Source of the DNA: Cunninghamia lanceolata
Taxonomy: Eukaryota; Streptophyta; Pinopsida; Cupressales; Cupressaceae
DNA: 64,000 nt
NCBI GenBank assembly: GCA_027924645.1
Contig: BSBN01001807.1
Span: 12,046,001-12,110,000 of the forward strand
Direction: 5' to 3'
Part shown: in pieces, positions 23,341 through 34,158 of the stretch
How positions within the stretch are numbered: position 1 is the stretch's first letter
Layout of the letters: each line of letters begins with the position of its first letter
Translations under genes and position numbers: made by a program
The notes under the pieces: model-generated
Told to the model about the DNA's origin: nothing
The model's input: only the letters and a program-made list of their open reading frames with translations
The model's database searches: none

Positions 23341-24412
23341 ATCATCACCATCTGCTCAGCTGCAGATGTAGCCTGCACACCTGTGTCATGACTATCCATG
23401 GGGTCATAACCACATGCTGACCCGCAAATTTGACAAGTATGGGGTGGAACCATACTCAAACTCTCCCCCAACCCACGCCATGCTGCAGGACTAGCATGTT
23501 GTAAGATGCTCTGGGTCAAGGCACTAACGGACTGAAGTGTCTCAACCTCAACACTCTCCTTCACAACGGAAGGGATAGAAATGTGCTCATGGGCCAGTCT
23601 GGTGAGTGCTCGTCTCGCTGGCTACTGTGGGTCAACACGTGCCCCTGGTCTATATTGTGTTGACCCCCTACCTCTACCTTGGAACTCCCGCATATCAAAA
23701 TAATTTGGCACTTTATTTTTGACAAACTCGTAGTAGAGTTTCCTCAAAAAATATTGCGAGACCTCATTATTGTTGCATGGAGGATGGTCAAAAACCATCC
23801 ACCACCTCTGTGCAAAATTGTCCCTTATCACTTGATTGTTACACCAATGGATAGGGAACCTCTTGCATGTAAGGGGTAGAGATTCATTTGTTCGTGGGTC
23901 TGTGAAAATAGAACACAAGTCAAGTTTTGTAATTTGTTCATTTTTCACTGTTCATATGATTACTTGTCAGCATAATACTCTATAAATTCTCTCCTCTTTT
24001 CTGTCCAACTAGTGATTTGCTTGCTTATTGAATCTATATTTGATAACATAGATTCAAGGGATTGAGCAAGCGTGGATCTATACAAGGTTGAAGTTGTAGG
24101 TTCTTTCATCCTTGCAATTATGTCCTCAATTTATTTTTTATTGTTTTCAATTTGCCCCATTAGATTTTCTTGTGTTCCAGGGGTATGTCGAGGAATGGAT
24201 GGAGGAGTTTGTTGTTCGGGTTGTTCTTCGGTAGGTATTTCCTCTTCAGGATTTTGTGGATTTTGAGGAGGAGGAGGAGGTGCATTAACATTTCCTGACA
24301 ATTAAGAAAATTTACATCAAAAATCAACTCAAACCTACCTATTTAGAAACAAATTCAAACAAAAAAACAAATAAAACTCACTCCTTTGGCCTGCTCGACG
24401 TCGTGGCGGCAT
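23336..24412 (-). pseudogene. ORF1, minus-strand copy (two exons, split by element F)
   Basis: Exon 1 is 24412-24382 (MPPRRRAGQR), followed by an intron with GTGAGT and CAG borders (24381-24295). Exon 2 starts at 24294 with a Pro-rich run and NPQNPEEEIP, then a helical region. The conserved core reads FPIHWCNN, FDHPPCNNNEVSQYFLRKLY, NKVPNYFD and FQGRGRG. A C-terminal CQICGSACGYD motif may bind metal. Stops occur near 24140 and 23960, and a 1-nt deletion near 23945 shifts the frame relative to the plus-strand copy at 25330. The end of the gene lies beyond element F at 13569-13530. The protein family is not recognised. Its position behind a palindromic block and its repeated occurrence suggest an accessory protein of a DNA transposon; that is inference. 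Confidence 0.65.
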
Positions 24413-24556
24413 TTTGGCGATGAATCGGCAATATTTTGGTGTCAAATTAGGTCTTCAAAAACACGAGTGCACTCCTTAGGGTTTGCAGGTCGCAAGTGTA
24501 AGGAAAAAAAGGAAATCAAATGAGCAAAAATGCTCTTTTTTTAATATATAATTAAA

Positions 24557-24667
24557 CATAACGCACTCCCGTTATAACGCGAGTACATTATGGTTTGGTT
24601 TTGTCAAGCCTTAGGCTTGTCATTACCAAACCATAACGCGAGTATGTTATAACGCGTTCACGTTATG
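24557..24667. repeat. Hierarchical 111-bp palindrome upstream of ORF1 (P2-stem-P3)
   Basis: Two 36-bp near-palindromes (24557-24592 and 24632-24667), both centred on GTTATAAC with GCGAGT-type flanks, sit as inverted copies. The joining segment is itself an inverted repeat: ATGGTTTGGT / ACCAAACCAT arms around CAAGCCTTAGGCTTG (24605-24619). The block ends 145 bp before the ORF1 start codon at 24412. It could be a cruciform-prone terminal or subterminal repeat, or a regulatory site. Confidence 0.8.
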
Positions 24668-25111
24668 TCTTAATTTTAAAAAAAAATTGGCCACTTTTTT
24701 GCCCCCCAACTTTTTGCACTTACCCGTATAGGTGTCCTTATGCTAGTGACTTGTACCATGTGCTAGAGTTTGGGTTAGTACACTAGAGTCTAGTAATCCT
24801 TTGGTCACTAAATTTGTGCTTGCTAATGTAAATCCCTATTATTTCTAGCTCCTTTTACACCTACTACAATACATGTCAATTCTAGAAAGGGAAAAATGGG
24901 TGCCTATGGCATATTTAGTGGCTTGCCTCGATCAAATCCCTATGGCATGTTTCAACAAAAGTAGTTGGAAGAGTTTGAAGTGTGTGTTAGACTATGGTTT
25001 AGGTGTATAAATCTATGCTAATCAAGATTGGTGCATGGAGTGATGGTTGATGCCTTAGATGACTAAAATAGGTAAATGTGCATAGAGGTAGGGGTAAATG
25101 TAAGGAGATGA
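24668..25111. other. Spacer between two head-to-head ORF1 elements
   Basis: No gene. GGGGGGCAAAAAAGTGGCC (minus, 24707-24689) and GGGACCAAAAAGTCGCCA (plus, 25112-25129) face outward-in and may mark the 5' termini of the two elements. The middle is ordinary AT-rich sequence. Confidence 0.5.
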
Positions 25112-25202
25112 GGGACCAAAAAGTCGCCACCATCTCTAAAATTAAAAAAAATGTGAGTGTGTTATAACGCTCTCGCATTTTGCTTTTAATAAAAGCAAAA
25201 GA
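25112..25202 (+). repeat. 5' block of plus-strand ORF1 element with palindrome P4
   Basis: The near-palindrome at 25151-25178 (GTGAGTGT GTTATAAC GCTCTCGC) is followed at once by a second inverted repeat, TTTTGCTTTT / AAAAGCAAAA (about 25179-25200). This mirrors the palindrome-plus-stem layout at 24557-24667. It ends about 150 bp before the ORF1 start at 25330. Confidence 0.65.
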
Positions 25203-25329
25203 AAAAACCTTTTCTGCACATTCACCCACGGCTTTTCTCTTGACAACAGCAAAGAAACTAAGTAAAACGTGGTCTTGTTGAAAAAAAAGAGATCCAATCA
25301 AGTGCACGTGACAAAACAAGAAATTCACA

Positions 25330-26449
25330 ATGCCACCTTGCCGCCAAAGACATTATCGTGCAAATTTGTAGGCTCCAGCATAGGAAGAAGGTAGGGTTTG
25401 TCTGATTTTGTTAGTTTTAGAACAATTTTTTAGTTTTGCAATGTTTGATTTATGTTTATATTGCATTTATAGTTATTGGAGAAGCAGAAAATCTAAATCC
25501 AGTTGAGGAGGGTGAAAACAACCCCCAAATCTCTCCAAACCCTCAAAACCCACCTTCACCTCCTTTTCATGTAAGGGATAATCAAGAACACTACTTAGGG
25601 ATAATAGAAGGAAACAAGAAACATCTTGAAACTATTATTCAAACCCTAAACAATCCAAGTGGAACCACTAAGCATAGGAGGGCACTTGCAAAATCATTAC
25701 AGGAGATTGTTTCTCACATGGATTTGGTGATGAAACAAATCACCGATTTCCAAGACTATAGGGAGAGGAGTCGGCAATTTTATGCCGACAAGTTGTCATA
25801 TGAACAAGTGAAGAAGGAAAAAATTACAAAATCTCAATTATGTGCACAATTTATTAATCCCATTACCGGCCAAACATTAGACGAAACTTACAAACAATTT
25901 CCTATACATTGGTGTAGGAATGAAGACATATCCCAAAACTTTTGGGATAGATGATACGTGGTCTTCGATGAGCGGCCATGCAACAATGATGAGGTACCAT
26001 AATATTTTTTGAGGAAACTCTATTGCGAGTTCATCCTCAACAAGATTCCAAATTATTTTGACATTCATGATTTCCAGGGTAGAGGTGGTGACTCTGCCCA
26101 AGATAGACCTAGGGCTCAGCGAGATGAATAGCATGTGCCTATACCTCGAGCGAGGCCAGAACGTAGGTCACTCCCTTTAGCTTTGAAGGAGAGTGTTGAG
26201 TTGGAGACTTTACAATCACTGACTACTCTCACCCAAACTCTATTACAACATCCAAATGATTTTACCCAAGGTGATGAGGGTGAGAGTAGTAGGTGTCATG
26301 TGTCCCCACATTTGTGTAGTACATGTGGGAACCTATGTGATTATGGGATGTAGGAGGCACGACAGGACTCTGTGACACAGGGGCAACATGATGCGACACA
26401 GGGGCAGGACATATTGGATGATTTTGTTCTCAGTGATAATCTCTTATAG
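25330..26449 (+). pseudogene. ORF1, plus-strand copy (two exons, nonsense-decayed)
   Basis: Exon 1 is 25330-25390 (MPPCRQRHYR..., with a TAG at codon 14), followed by an intron 25391-25472 with GTAGGG and ATAG borders in the same phase as the minus copy. Exon 2 reads GEAENLNPVEEGENN, a helical segment, FPIHWCRNEDISQNF, FDERPCNNDEV, NKIPNYFDIHDFQGRG and a C-terminal CSTCGNLCDYG, ending DDFVLSDNLL-TAG at 26447-26449. In-frame stops near 25951 (TGG to TGA) and 26000 (CAA to TAA) are transitions relative to the other copy. No known domain recognised. About 325 residues if restored. Confidence 0.65.
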
Positions 26450-26588
26450 CATACATTTGGTATTGACTCTCAAGTAATTTGTTACAAGTTTCATCTTGAT
26501 TTAATATATTGTTATTTGAAATTTGTAATTAATTTTATATGATTATCTATATTATAAGTCAAAAATAATGTATGTAATTATTTGCGCA

Positions 26589-27310
26589 ATGAGATTCCAG
26601 GGTCAGAGTCTTCATCCTGCCTTTGTTAGTCTTCCATTGGCGGCTTATGAGTGGAGGTCAAGTCAATAGGTATGTAATTTATCACATATTTATAATTATT
26701 GTAGATATGTCAATGGTAATATTATTTTGTGACTTGATTTGATGACTTCAACAGTCATCGGCACCTCCATGGTTTCCTTGATCTCCTGGACACCAAACCA
26801 CCACTTTTACTAAGGTAAATTTAACCATTTCTAATCATTATGCATTTTAAAAATAATGTTATGTATTTATTTTGTTTTAATAATCTTGAACTTCATTTTC
26901 AGATGTTGAATACAGTGGAGAGTCCTCATCTTCGTGAGTCAGCGCATATAGGCATTGATGCAGCTATGATGCCTGCAAATCCTTTGACTGGGGTATGAGC
27001 CAATAACATGAAAATATCATAATTTTGTATTTCTTTTTTATCTCATGTCATTTGATGTACATAAATGATATTTATGTTTAGTCAATTTTGCTTTTTGATG
27101 CTTCTCACAGGAGGTCACAACTCCAGTCCGTCCAACTACGGACAAAGAGAGAGTCAAGATGATGGATAGTGATCATCAGTTGGCGGTAAGTGATCAATAA
27201 CATATGTGATGTTATATATTTCATACATTTTTTATACTAATGTGCATATCATTTGTTTATATTAAAAGGTGTGGCTGGATGAACTTTATTCAAAGAGGTC
27301 TACTCGATGA
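26589..27310 (+). pseudogene. Downstream exons of plus-strand ORF1 element
   Basis: A first block starts MRFQGQSLHP at 26589. Exons with AG/GT borders follow: 26755-26814 (ending FTK), 26903-26992 (ending PLTG), 27111-27185 (EVTTPVRPTTDKE...) and 27269-27310 (VWLDELYSKRST, then TGA). The last four correspond in order to exons at 13272-12546; the last two also to exons at 34030-33801. One exon has an internal TGA (near 26779). Function unknown. Confidence 0.55.
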
Positions 27311-27603
27311 CAGAGGGAGGATGTGTCCTTGACTAGCTCTCCATCTTCATAGTCAAAGAAGGGCCGCTGATTATTTCCTAAAAGTCCATAGGAAACTAGT
27401 TCTGGGGAAAATTTGTGTACGCTTAGATGGCTTTGTATACATATTTTGTATGTTAATCTGATGTATATTTTTGTATATTTGCCTATATGGCTTTGTTTGG
27501 ACACGCCTATATAGCTTTTTATATAAACTAGATGTTATGTTCATGACATTATGTATATATGATAGTTTATATTAAATATTTAATATGATAATTAATTATT
27601 GTT
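27311..27603 (+). other. 3' tail of plus-strand ORF1 element
   Basis: Contains GCCTATATGGC at 27481-27491 and variants at 27421 and 27506. An AT-rich block at about 27515-27595 matches the reverse complement of 33665-33745 beside transposase copy B. Confidence 0.65.
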
Positions 27604-28700
27604 ACAGGAATTTGGTTTTACAAGTGCCAATTGCATTTGCTTGAAAGTTTATGAATCGTTTTCAAATAATCCATTTTATGCATATCTTGCAATCATTAAA
27701 TTATGTCGGACTGTGCATTTCTTTGAGGCATCATTTTAAATAGTTCACATGCCTTGTCTATGCTTCCATACTTTCCATACATGTCTACAAGGGCAACTTT
27801 GCAAATACAATACATGTGAGAAAATTCCTATATCATTTATGCTTTGATGGTTCTCCACACCATGTTCTCTAGATCCCATTATAGCATAGGCAAGGAGGAA
27901 GTTGGTTAAGGCTATGCAATTTGGTTTTAGATGTGCCAAAATTTGCATAAATGGTTGAAATTTATTTTTGTGCATTTGCTTGAGAGTTTTTAAAGCCTTA
28001 TAAAAAATCCATTTCGTGCATATCTTGCAATCATTACATTCCATGAGACAACATTTCTTTGAGACATCACGTCTAACAGTTCATGTTCATTATATATGCT
28101 TCCATACAAGTTGCATACATGTCTTGCAGGGTACTTACAACTACGACATTTGATGAAATTCCTATATCCTTTATGCTTTGATAGATGTCTATACCGTGCT
28201 CCAAACATACCATTTCTAAGGTTTTGGAATTTGTCTTTACACTTGCTAATTGCATTTTCTTGGAACTTTCTAAAGGCTTATCAGTAAATCCATTTTTTTC
28301 ATATCTTGCAATCATTGTATTCCATGAGGTGACATTTCTTTGAGGCATCATGCCAAACAGTTCATGTGCCTTGTCTATGCTTCCACACTTTGCATACATG
28401 TCTCTGAGGGCATTTGCAACTACAACATCTAACAAAATTCCCATATGTTTTATCCTTTTGATGGATGTCCATTTTGGCATAGGCAAGGAGGATACTAGCT
28501 AAGGTTGTGGAATTTTTCTTTACACCTGCCAATCGTATTTGCTTGAAAGTTGCTAATGCCTTATCAAAAAATCCATTTTGTTCATATCTTGCAATCATTG
28601 CATTCAATGAGGTGACATTTCTTTAGGTCATCATGCCAAATAGTTCACATGCCTTGTCTATGCTTCCACACTTTGCATACATGTCTACAAGGGTGATGTA
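27604..28700 (-). pseudogene. PPR (PLS-type) gene fragments, degenerate
   Basis: Read on the minus strand, repeats of the type VDMYAKCGSIDKA-ELF-MMPQRNV-SWNAMIARYE-NGF-DKAL-TFK recur at about 28690, 28410, 28130 and 27790, that is every 280-345 bp. This is close to one PLS triplet (~100 residues). Frameshifts and stops (for example the MMT* break near 28625) separate the pieces. PLS-class PPR proteins normally bind organellar RNA; this copy has no intact frame, no targeting region and no DYW domain. It is probably debris captured among transposons. A related piece lies on + at 58545. Confidence 0.8.
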
Positions 28701-28742
28701 GTCGGTAAGGAGGACGACTCAACACCATGGAAACATATTTCA

Positions 28743-29060
28743 TGGTGCAGGAGCACCTTAGCCATAGCCAATCTTGGCTAGGAGCATGTCATAACAAGGT
28801 CCTAGGACATCATAGGACAAGTTGATGGTCTTGTGTCATCATTTTGCATGTAATAAGGTCAAATGACCAATGTCATTTGTATTTGGAGTCATGTTTTATG
28901 TTGTTGTTAAACAAAAAGTCTAATAATGCAAGTAGTGGTAAGAAGTTGCTTTGTCAACTTAACAAATCATGTAATAAGGAGGTTACCCAATGATCAAACA
29001 GGTTGAAAGTTAGTTATGATTAACTGGAACTATTGTAAACATGTATAAAAAGCTTCACAC
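28743..29060 (+). repeat. LTR-like head fragment (TGGTGCAGGAGCACCTT)
   Basis: It begins exactly like the LTRs of element I, then diverges. GTAATAAGGTCA (near 28850) matches the fragment at 7995-8190. No LTR end found. The ~357-bp array starts directly after it, repeating the arrangement at 7995-8191. Confidence 0.55.
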
Positions 29061-31975
29061 ACACCAAGGTCTCATTCAATGTGCCAAGCGTCGCATTCAT
29101 TCGAGGCAACAGGCTACCGGCAAAGTCCCTTAAGCTCCTTAAGATGAAAAACTGCCAAACTTTGATGGGACAGTTCTCAAAATTCATGGAAGTTGGGAAC
29201 ATTTTGTTTGGACCTACAGGTGCATGTGGAGTCTGTTGACAATAACCTCTCTCAGTTTCATTCAACTCCAGTTTGTTTGACCGTGCCGAAATCAAACACA
29301 TTCTTGCAAAATGCTTCAGTTTCATGCAGTGGAAAGGTGCTAGGACTGACATTTTGCGTTTCATAGCTCGTGGGGCTAAACGGACTTCACCAACACATTG
29401 GGGTGGGTGGGTAAATGCCAAGGGAGGTCTCATTTCATGTGACAAGCCTCGCATTCATTCGGGGCTGCAGGCTACTGGCAAAGTCCCTTAAGATCCCTAA
29501 GATGAAAAAACTACCAAACTTTGATGGAACAGTTCTTAGAATTTGTGGCAACTGGAAACATTCCATTTAGAGGTATAGGTGCACGTGGGGTCCGTCTACA
29601 ATAACCTCTCTCAGTTTCGTTCAACTCCTATCCATTTGACTGTTCCAGAATCAAACGCATTCTTACAAAATGCTTCAATTTCATACAGTGGAAAGGTGCT
29701 AGGAGTGACATTTTGCATTTTATAGATCGTGGGGCTGAATGGACTTTTCCAATATAGCGGGGTGGGTAGGTAAATGCCAAGGGAGGTCTCATTTTGTGTG
29801 CCAAGTGTCACATTCGTTTAGGGCAGTAGGCTACCGGCAAAGTCCCTTAAGATCCCTAAGATGAAAAAACTACCAAACTTTGTAGAATTTGTGGCAGCTG
29901 GGAACATTTTGTTTGGACCTACAGGTGCATGTGGGGTCCGTCTACAATAACCTCTATCAGTTTGACCATGCCAGAATCAAACGTATTCTTGCAAAATGCT
30001 TCAGTTTCATGTAGTGGAAAGGTGCTAGGAGTGACATTTTGTATTCCATAGCTCGTGGGGCCGAACGGACTTCACCAACATGTAGGAGTGGGTGGTTAAA
30101 TGCTAGGGGAGGTCTTGTTTCATGTGCCAAGTGTTGCATTCGTTTGGGGCAGTAGGCTATCGGTAAAGTCCCTTAAGCTCCTTAAGACAAAAAAACTGCC
30201 AAACTTTGACATGACAGTTCTTAGAATTCATGGCAGATGATAACATTTTGTTTGGACCTATAGGTGCATGTGGAGTCCATCCAAAATAACCTCTCTCAAT
30301 TTTGTTCAACTCTAGTCCGTTTGACCGTGTCAAAATCAAATGCATTCTTGTAAAATGCTTCAGTTTCATACTATGGAAAGGTGCTAGGAGTGACATTTTG
30401 CATTCCATAGCTCGTGGGACTGAACGGACTTTGCCAATGTGTCAAGGTGGGTAGGTAAATTCTAGGGGAGATCTCATTTCATGTGCCAAGTGTCGCATTT
30501 GTTTGGGGCAGCAGGCTACAGGCAAAGTCCCTTAAGCTCTGTAAGACAAAAAAACTGCCAAATTTTGATGGGACAGTTCTCAGAATTTGTGGTAGCTGGG
30601 AACATTTTGTTTGGACCTACAAGTGCATGTGGAGTCCGTCCACAATAATCTCTCTCAATTTCATTCAACTCCAGTCTGTTTGACCGTCCTGAAATCAAAC
30701 GCATTCTTGCAGAATGCTTCAATTTCATGCTGTGGAAAGGTGCTAGGAGTGACATTTTGCATTCCATAGCTCGTGGGGCCGAACGGACTTCGCCAACTTG
30801 TCAGGTGGGTGAGTAAATGCCAAGGGAGGTCTCATTTTGTGTGTCAAGTGTCACATTCGTTTGGGGCAGCAAGCTACCAACAAAGTCCCTTAAGCTCCCT
30901 AAGACGAAAAAATTGCCAAACTTTGACGAGACAATTCTTGGAATTCGTGGCAGCGAGGAACATTCTATTTTGACCTATAGGTGTACATGGGGTCTATCTA
31001 CAATAACCTCTGTCAGTTTCATTCAACTCCTATTCGTTTGACCATGCCAAAATCAAATGCATTCTTGCAAAATGCTTCAGTTTCATGCAATGGAAAGGTA
31101 CTAGGAGTGACATTTTGCATTCCATAGCTCATGGGGTCGAACAGACTTCACCAACGCGTTGGGGTGTGTGGGTAAATGCCAAGGGATGTCTTGTTTCATG
31201 TGCCAAGTGTTGCATTCATTCGGGGCAGTAGGCTACCAGCAAAGTCCCTTTAGCTCCCTAAGATGAAAAAACTACCAAACTTTGATGGGACAGTTCTTAG
31301 TATTCATGGCAGCTGGGAACATTCTGTTTGGACCTACAGGTGCATGTGGAGTCTGTCAACAATAACCTCTCTTAGTTTCATTCAACTCTATCTGTTTGAC
31401 AGTGCCAGAATCAAATGCATTCTTGCAAAATGCTTCAGTTTCATGTTGTAGAAAGGTGCTAGGAGTGACATTTTGCATTCCCTAGCTCATGGGGCTAAAC
31501 AGACTTCACCAACACGTCAGGATGAGTGGGTAAATTTCAGGGGAGGTCTCATTTCATGTGCCAAGCATCGCATTCATGCGAGGCAGCAGGCTACCGGCAA
31601 AGTCCCTTAAGTTCCCTAAGACGAAAAAACTGCCAAACTTTGATGGGATAGTTCTCAGAATTCATGGCAATTGGGAACTTTCCATTTAGACCTACAGGTG
31701 CATGTGGAGTCTGTTGACAATAATCTCTTTCAGTTTTGTTCAACTCCTATCCATTTGAATGTGCCAGAATCAAACGTATTCTTACAAAATGCTTCAGTTT
31801 CATTCAATGGAAAGGTTGCCAGGTGCCATTTTTTTTGTTCTGCTCATCATGGAGCTGAATGGATTGTGCCAACACATCAGGTGGGTGGGTAAATGCTAGG
31901 GGAGGTCTTGTTTCATGTGTCAATAGTCTCAATCGTTCCGGGCTGAAAGCTACTGGTAAACTTGAAAAGTGCTAG
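29061..31975 (+). repeat. Tandem array of ~357-bp monomers, direct arm (array 2)
   Basis: AAGTCCCTTAAG-type landmarks lie at about 29125, 29480, 29838, 30168, 30526, 30885, 31243 and 31600. Spacing is 355-359 bp, except one unit of ~330 bp with two internal deletions. CTACAATAACCTCTCTCAG at 29596-29614 is also present in array 1. The last unit before the inversion has a distinctive GGTTGCCAGGTGCCAT variant. Short frames here are repeat translations. Confidence 0.92.
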
Positions 31976-33205
31976 GTCTCGATAGCTTATAGGCCAGAAT
32001 GATTGGAACACTTGGCACACAAAACAAGACCTCCCTTAGCATTTACCCACCCACCCCGATGTGTTGGTGCAGTCTATTCAACCCCATAATGAGCAGAACA
32101 AAAAATATGGCACCTGGCAACCTTTCCACTAAATGAAATTGAAGCATTTTGCAAGAATGCATTCGATTCTGGCTCGGTCAAACGGATAGGAGTTGAATGA
32201 AACTGAGAGATTTTATTGTTGATGGACTCCACATGCCCCTGTAGGTCCAAACAGAATGTTCCCAACTACCACAAATTTGAAGAACTGTCTCGTCAAAGTT
32301 TGGCAATTTTTTTGTCTTAGGGAGCTTAAGGGACTTTGTCGGTAGCCTGTTGCTCCAAACGAATGCGACGCTTGGCACATGAAACGAGACCTCCCCTAGC
32401 ATTTACCTACCCACCTTGACACATTGGCAAAGTCTATTTGGCCCCATGAGCTAAGGAATACAAAATTTCACTCCTAGTACCTTTCCACAGTATGAAATTG
32501 AAGCATTTTGCAAGAATGTGTTTGATTCTGGTACAGTCAAACGGATAGGAGTTGAACAAAACTGAGATAGGTTATTGTCGACGGACTCCACATACACTTG
32601 TAGGTCTAAATAGAATGTTCCCAGTTACCATGAATTCTAAGAACTATCCCATCAAAGTTTGGCAGTTTTTTCGTCTTAGGGAGCTTAAGGGACCTTGCCA
32701 GTAGCCTGCTACCCCGAATGAATGTGATGCTTGGCACATGAAACGAGACCTCCCTTGACATTTACCTGCCCACCCTGACATGTTGGTGAAGTTCGTTTAG
32801 CCCCACAAACTATGGAATGCAAAATGTCACTCCTAGCACCTTTCCACTGCATGAAACTAAAGCATTTTACAAGAATACGTTTGATTTTGGCACGGTCAAA
32901 CGGATTGGAGTTGAACAAAATTGAGAGAGGTTATTGTGGATGGACTCCACATGCACTTGTAGGTCCAAATAGAATGTTCCCAGTTGCCACAAATTCTGAG
33001 AACTGTCCCATCAAAGTTTGGTAATTTTTTCATCTTAGGGAGCTTAAGGGACTTTGTTGGTAGCCCGCTGCCCCGAACGAATGCGATGCTTGGCACATGA
33101 AACGAGACCTCCCCTAGAATTTACTTGTCCACACTGATGCGTTGGAGAAGTCTGTTCAACTCCATGAGCTATGGAATGCAAAATGTCACTCCTAGCATCT
33201 TTCCA
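31976..33205 (-). repeat. Tandem array of ~357-bp monomers, inverted arm (array 2)
   Basis: The same monomer in reverse orientation, with CTTAAGGGAC landmarks at about 32325, 32684 and 33043 (359-bp spacing). The unit next to the turn (31990-32125) carries the reverse complement of the same variant seen in the last direct unit, so the two arms mirror each other from the centre outward. Confidence 0.9.
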
Positions 33206-33664
33206 AACATGAAGAACCACAACCCAATCTAACCCCTGAAAGCATGAAGACACTGAGAACACTGAAGACATGGAGGAAAAAGAAGCATGAAGACATGAAC
33301 AAACTCCTATCATGAGGAAGAACCACAACCCAATCTAACTCCTGAAAGCATCAAATGTTATGATGAAGAAGCACAACCAAAATCCAATGATCCAATGACA
33401 TAAGCAACTATGTCCTACTATTGTAACATGATAAACATGAATGTTATGAACTAACATCCAAACCCTTTGACATGAATCTTGATATGACATGAGTGAAACA
33501 CTAGTGAACAGGATTAAGACCAATTAGGATCAACTTCATCCATTACTTATATCTAACCCCATGAAGCATAACATGATGATGATGCAAACATCAAATGTAT
33601 ACCATAGAAAACAAATCAAATGAAACATGAGGCCTTCACTACCCATAGTTCATACCACTGCTCA
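33206..33664. other. Non-coding stretch with ~104-bp duplication and copy-B tail
   Basis: GAAGAACCACAACCCAATCT occurs at about 33210 and 33313, a local tandem duplication. About 33530-33595 is the tail shared with copy A (reverse complement of 7340-7400). No gene. Confidence 0.6.
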
Positions 33665-34060
33665 AGGATAATTTATCATCATATTAAATATTTAATATAA
33701 ACTATCGTATACATAATGTCATGAACATAACATCTAGTTTACATACAAAGCCATATAGGCATGTCCAAACAAAGCCATATAGGCATATATACAAAAATAT
33801 CCATGACTCATCCTCTCTTTGTCTTTGAGTAGACCTCTTCGACAGTTCAAGATCATGCAGCTCCACCTATTAATACAATCAAACAATATGCACATTACTA
33901 TAACAAAATGTACATGAAATATATAACATCACTTATGTAATCGATCACTTACCACCATTTGATGATCACTCTCCATCATCTTTTCTTGAGCTTCTTTGTC
34001 CATAGTTGGATGGATTGGAGTTGTGACCTCCTGTTAGAAGCATCAAAAAGCAAAATTGAC
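33665..34060 (-). pseudogene. ORF1-type 3' exons and tail beside transposase copy B
   Basis: Exon 34030-33953 (EVTTPIHPTMDKEAQ...MESDHQMV) has a TAACAG acceptor and GTAAGT donor. Exon 33866 onward reads VELHDLELSKRSTQRQRED. Both match plus-strand exons 27111-27185 and 27269-27310 and the tail to 27600, with GCCATATAGGC at 33750 and 33774. Copy A lacks this block, so the ORF1 tail is either an ancestral part lost from A or was joined to B later. Confidence 0.65.
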
Positions 34061-34158
34061 TAAACATAAATATACTGGAGGAAGCAATTCGTACTACTAT
34101 TTATATACAAAACAAAGTACCAGTAACCATCTAGGAAAGTTTTATGCATACTTACAAA

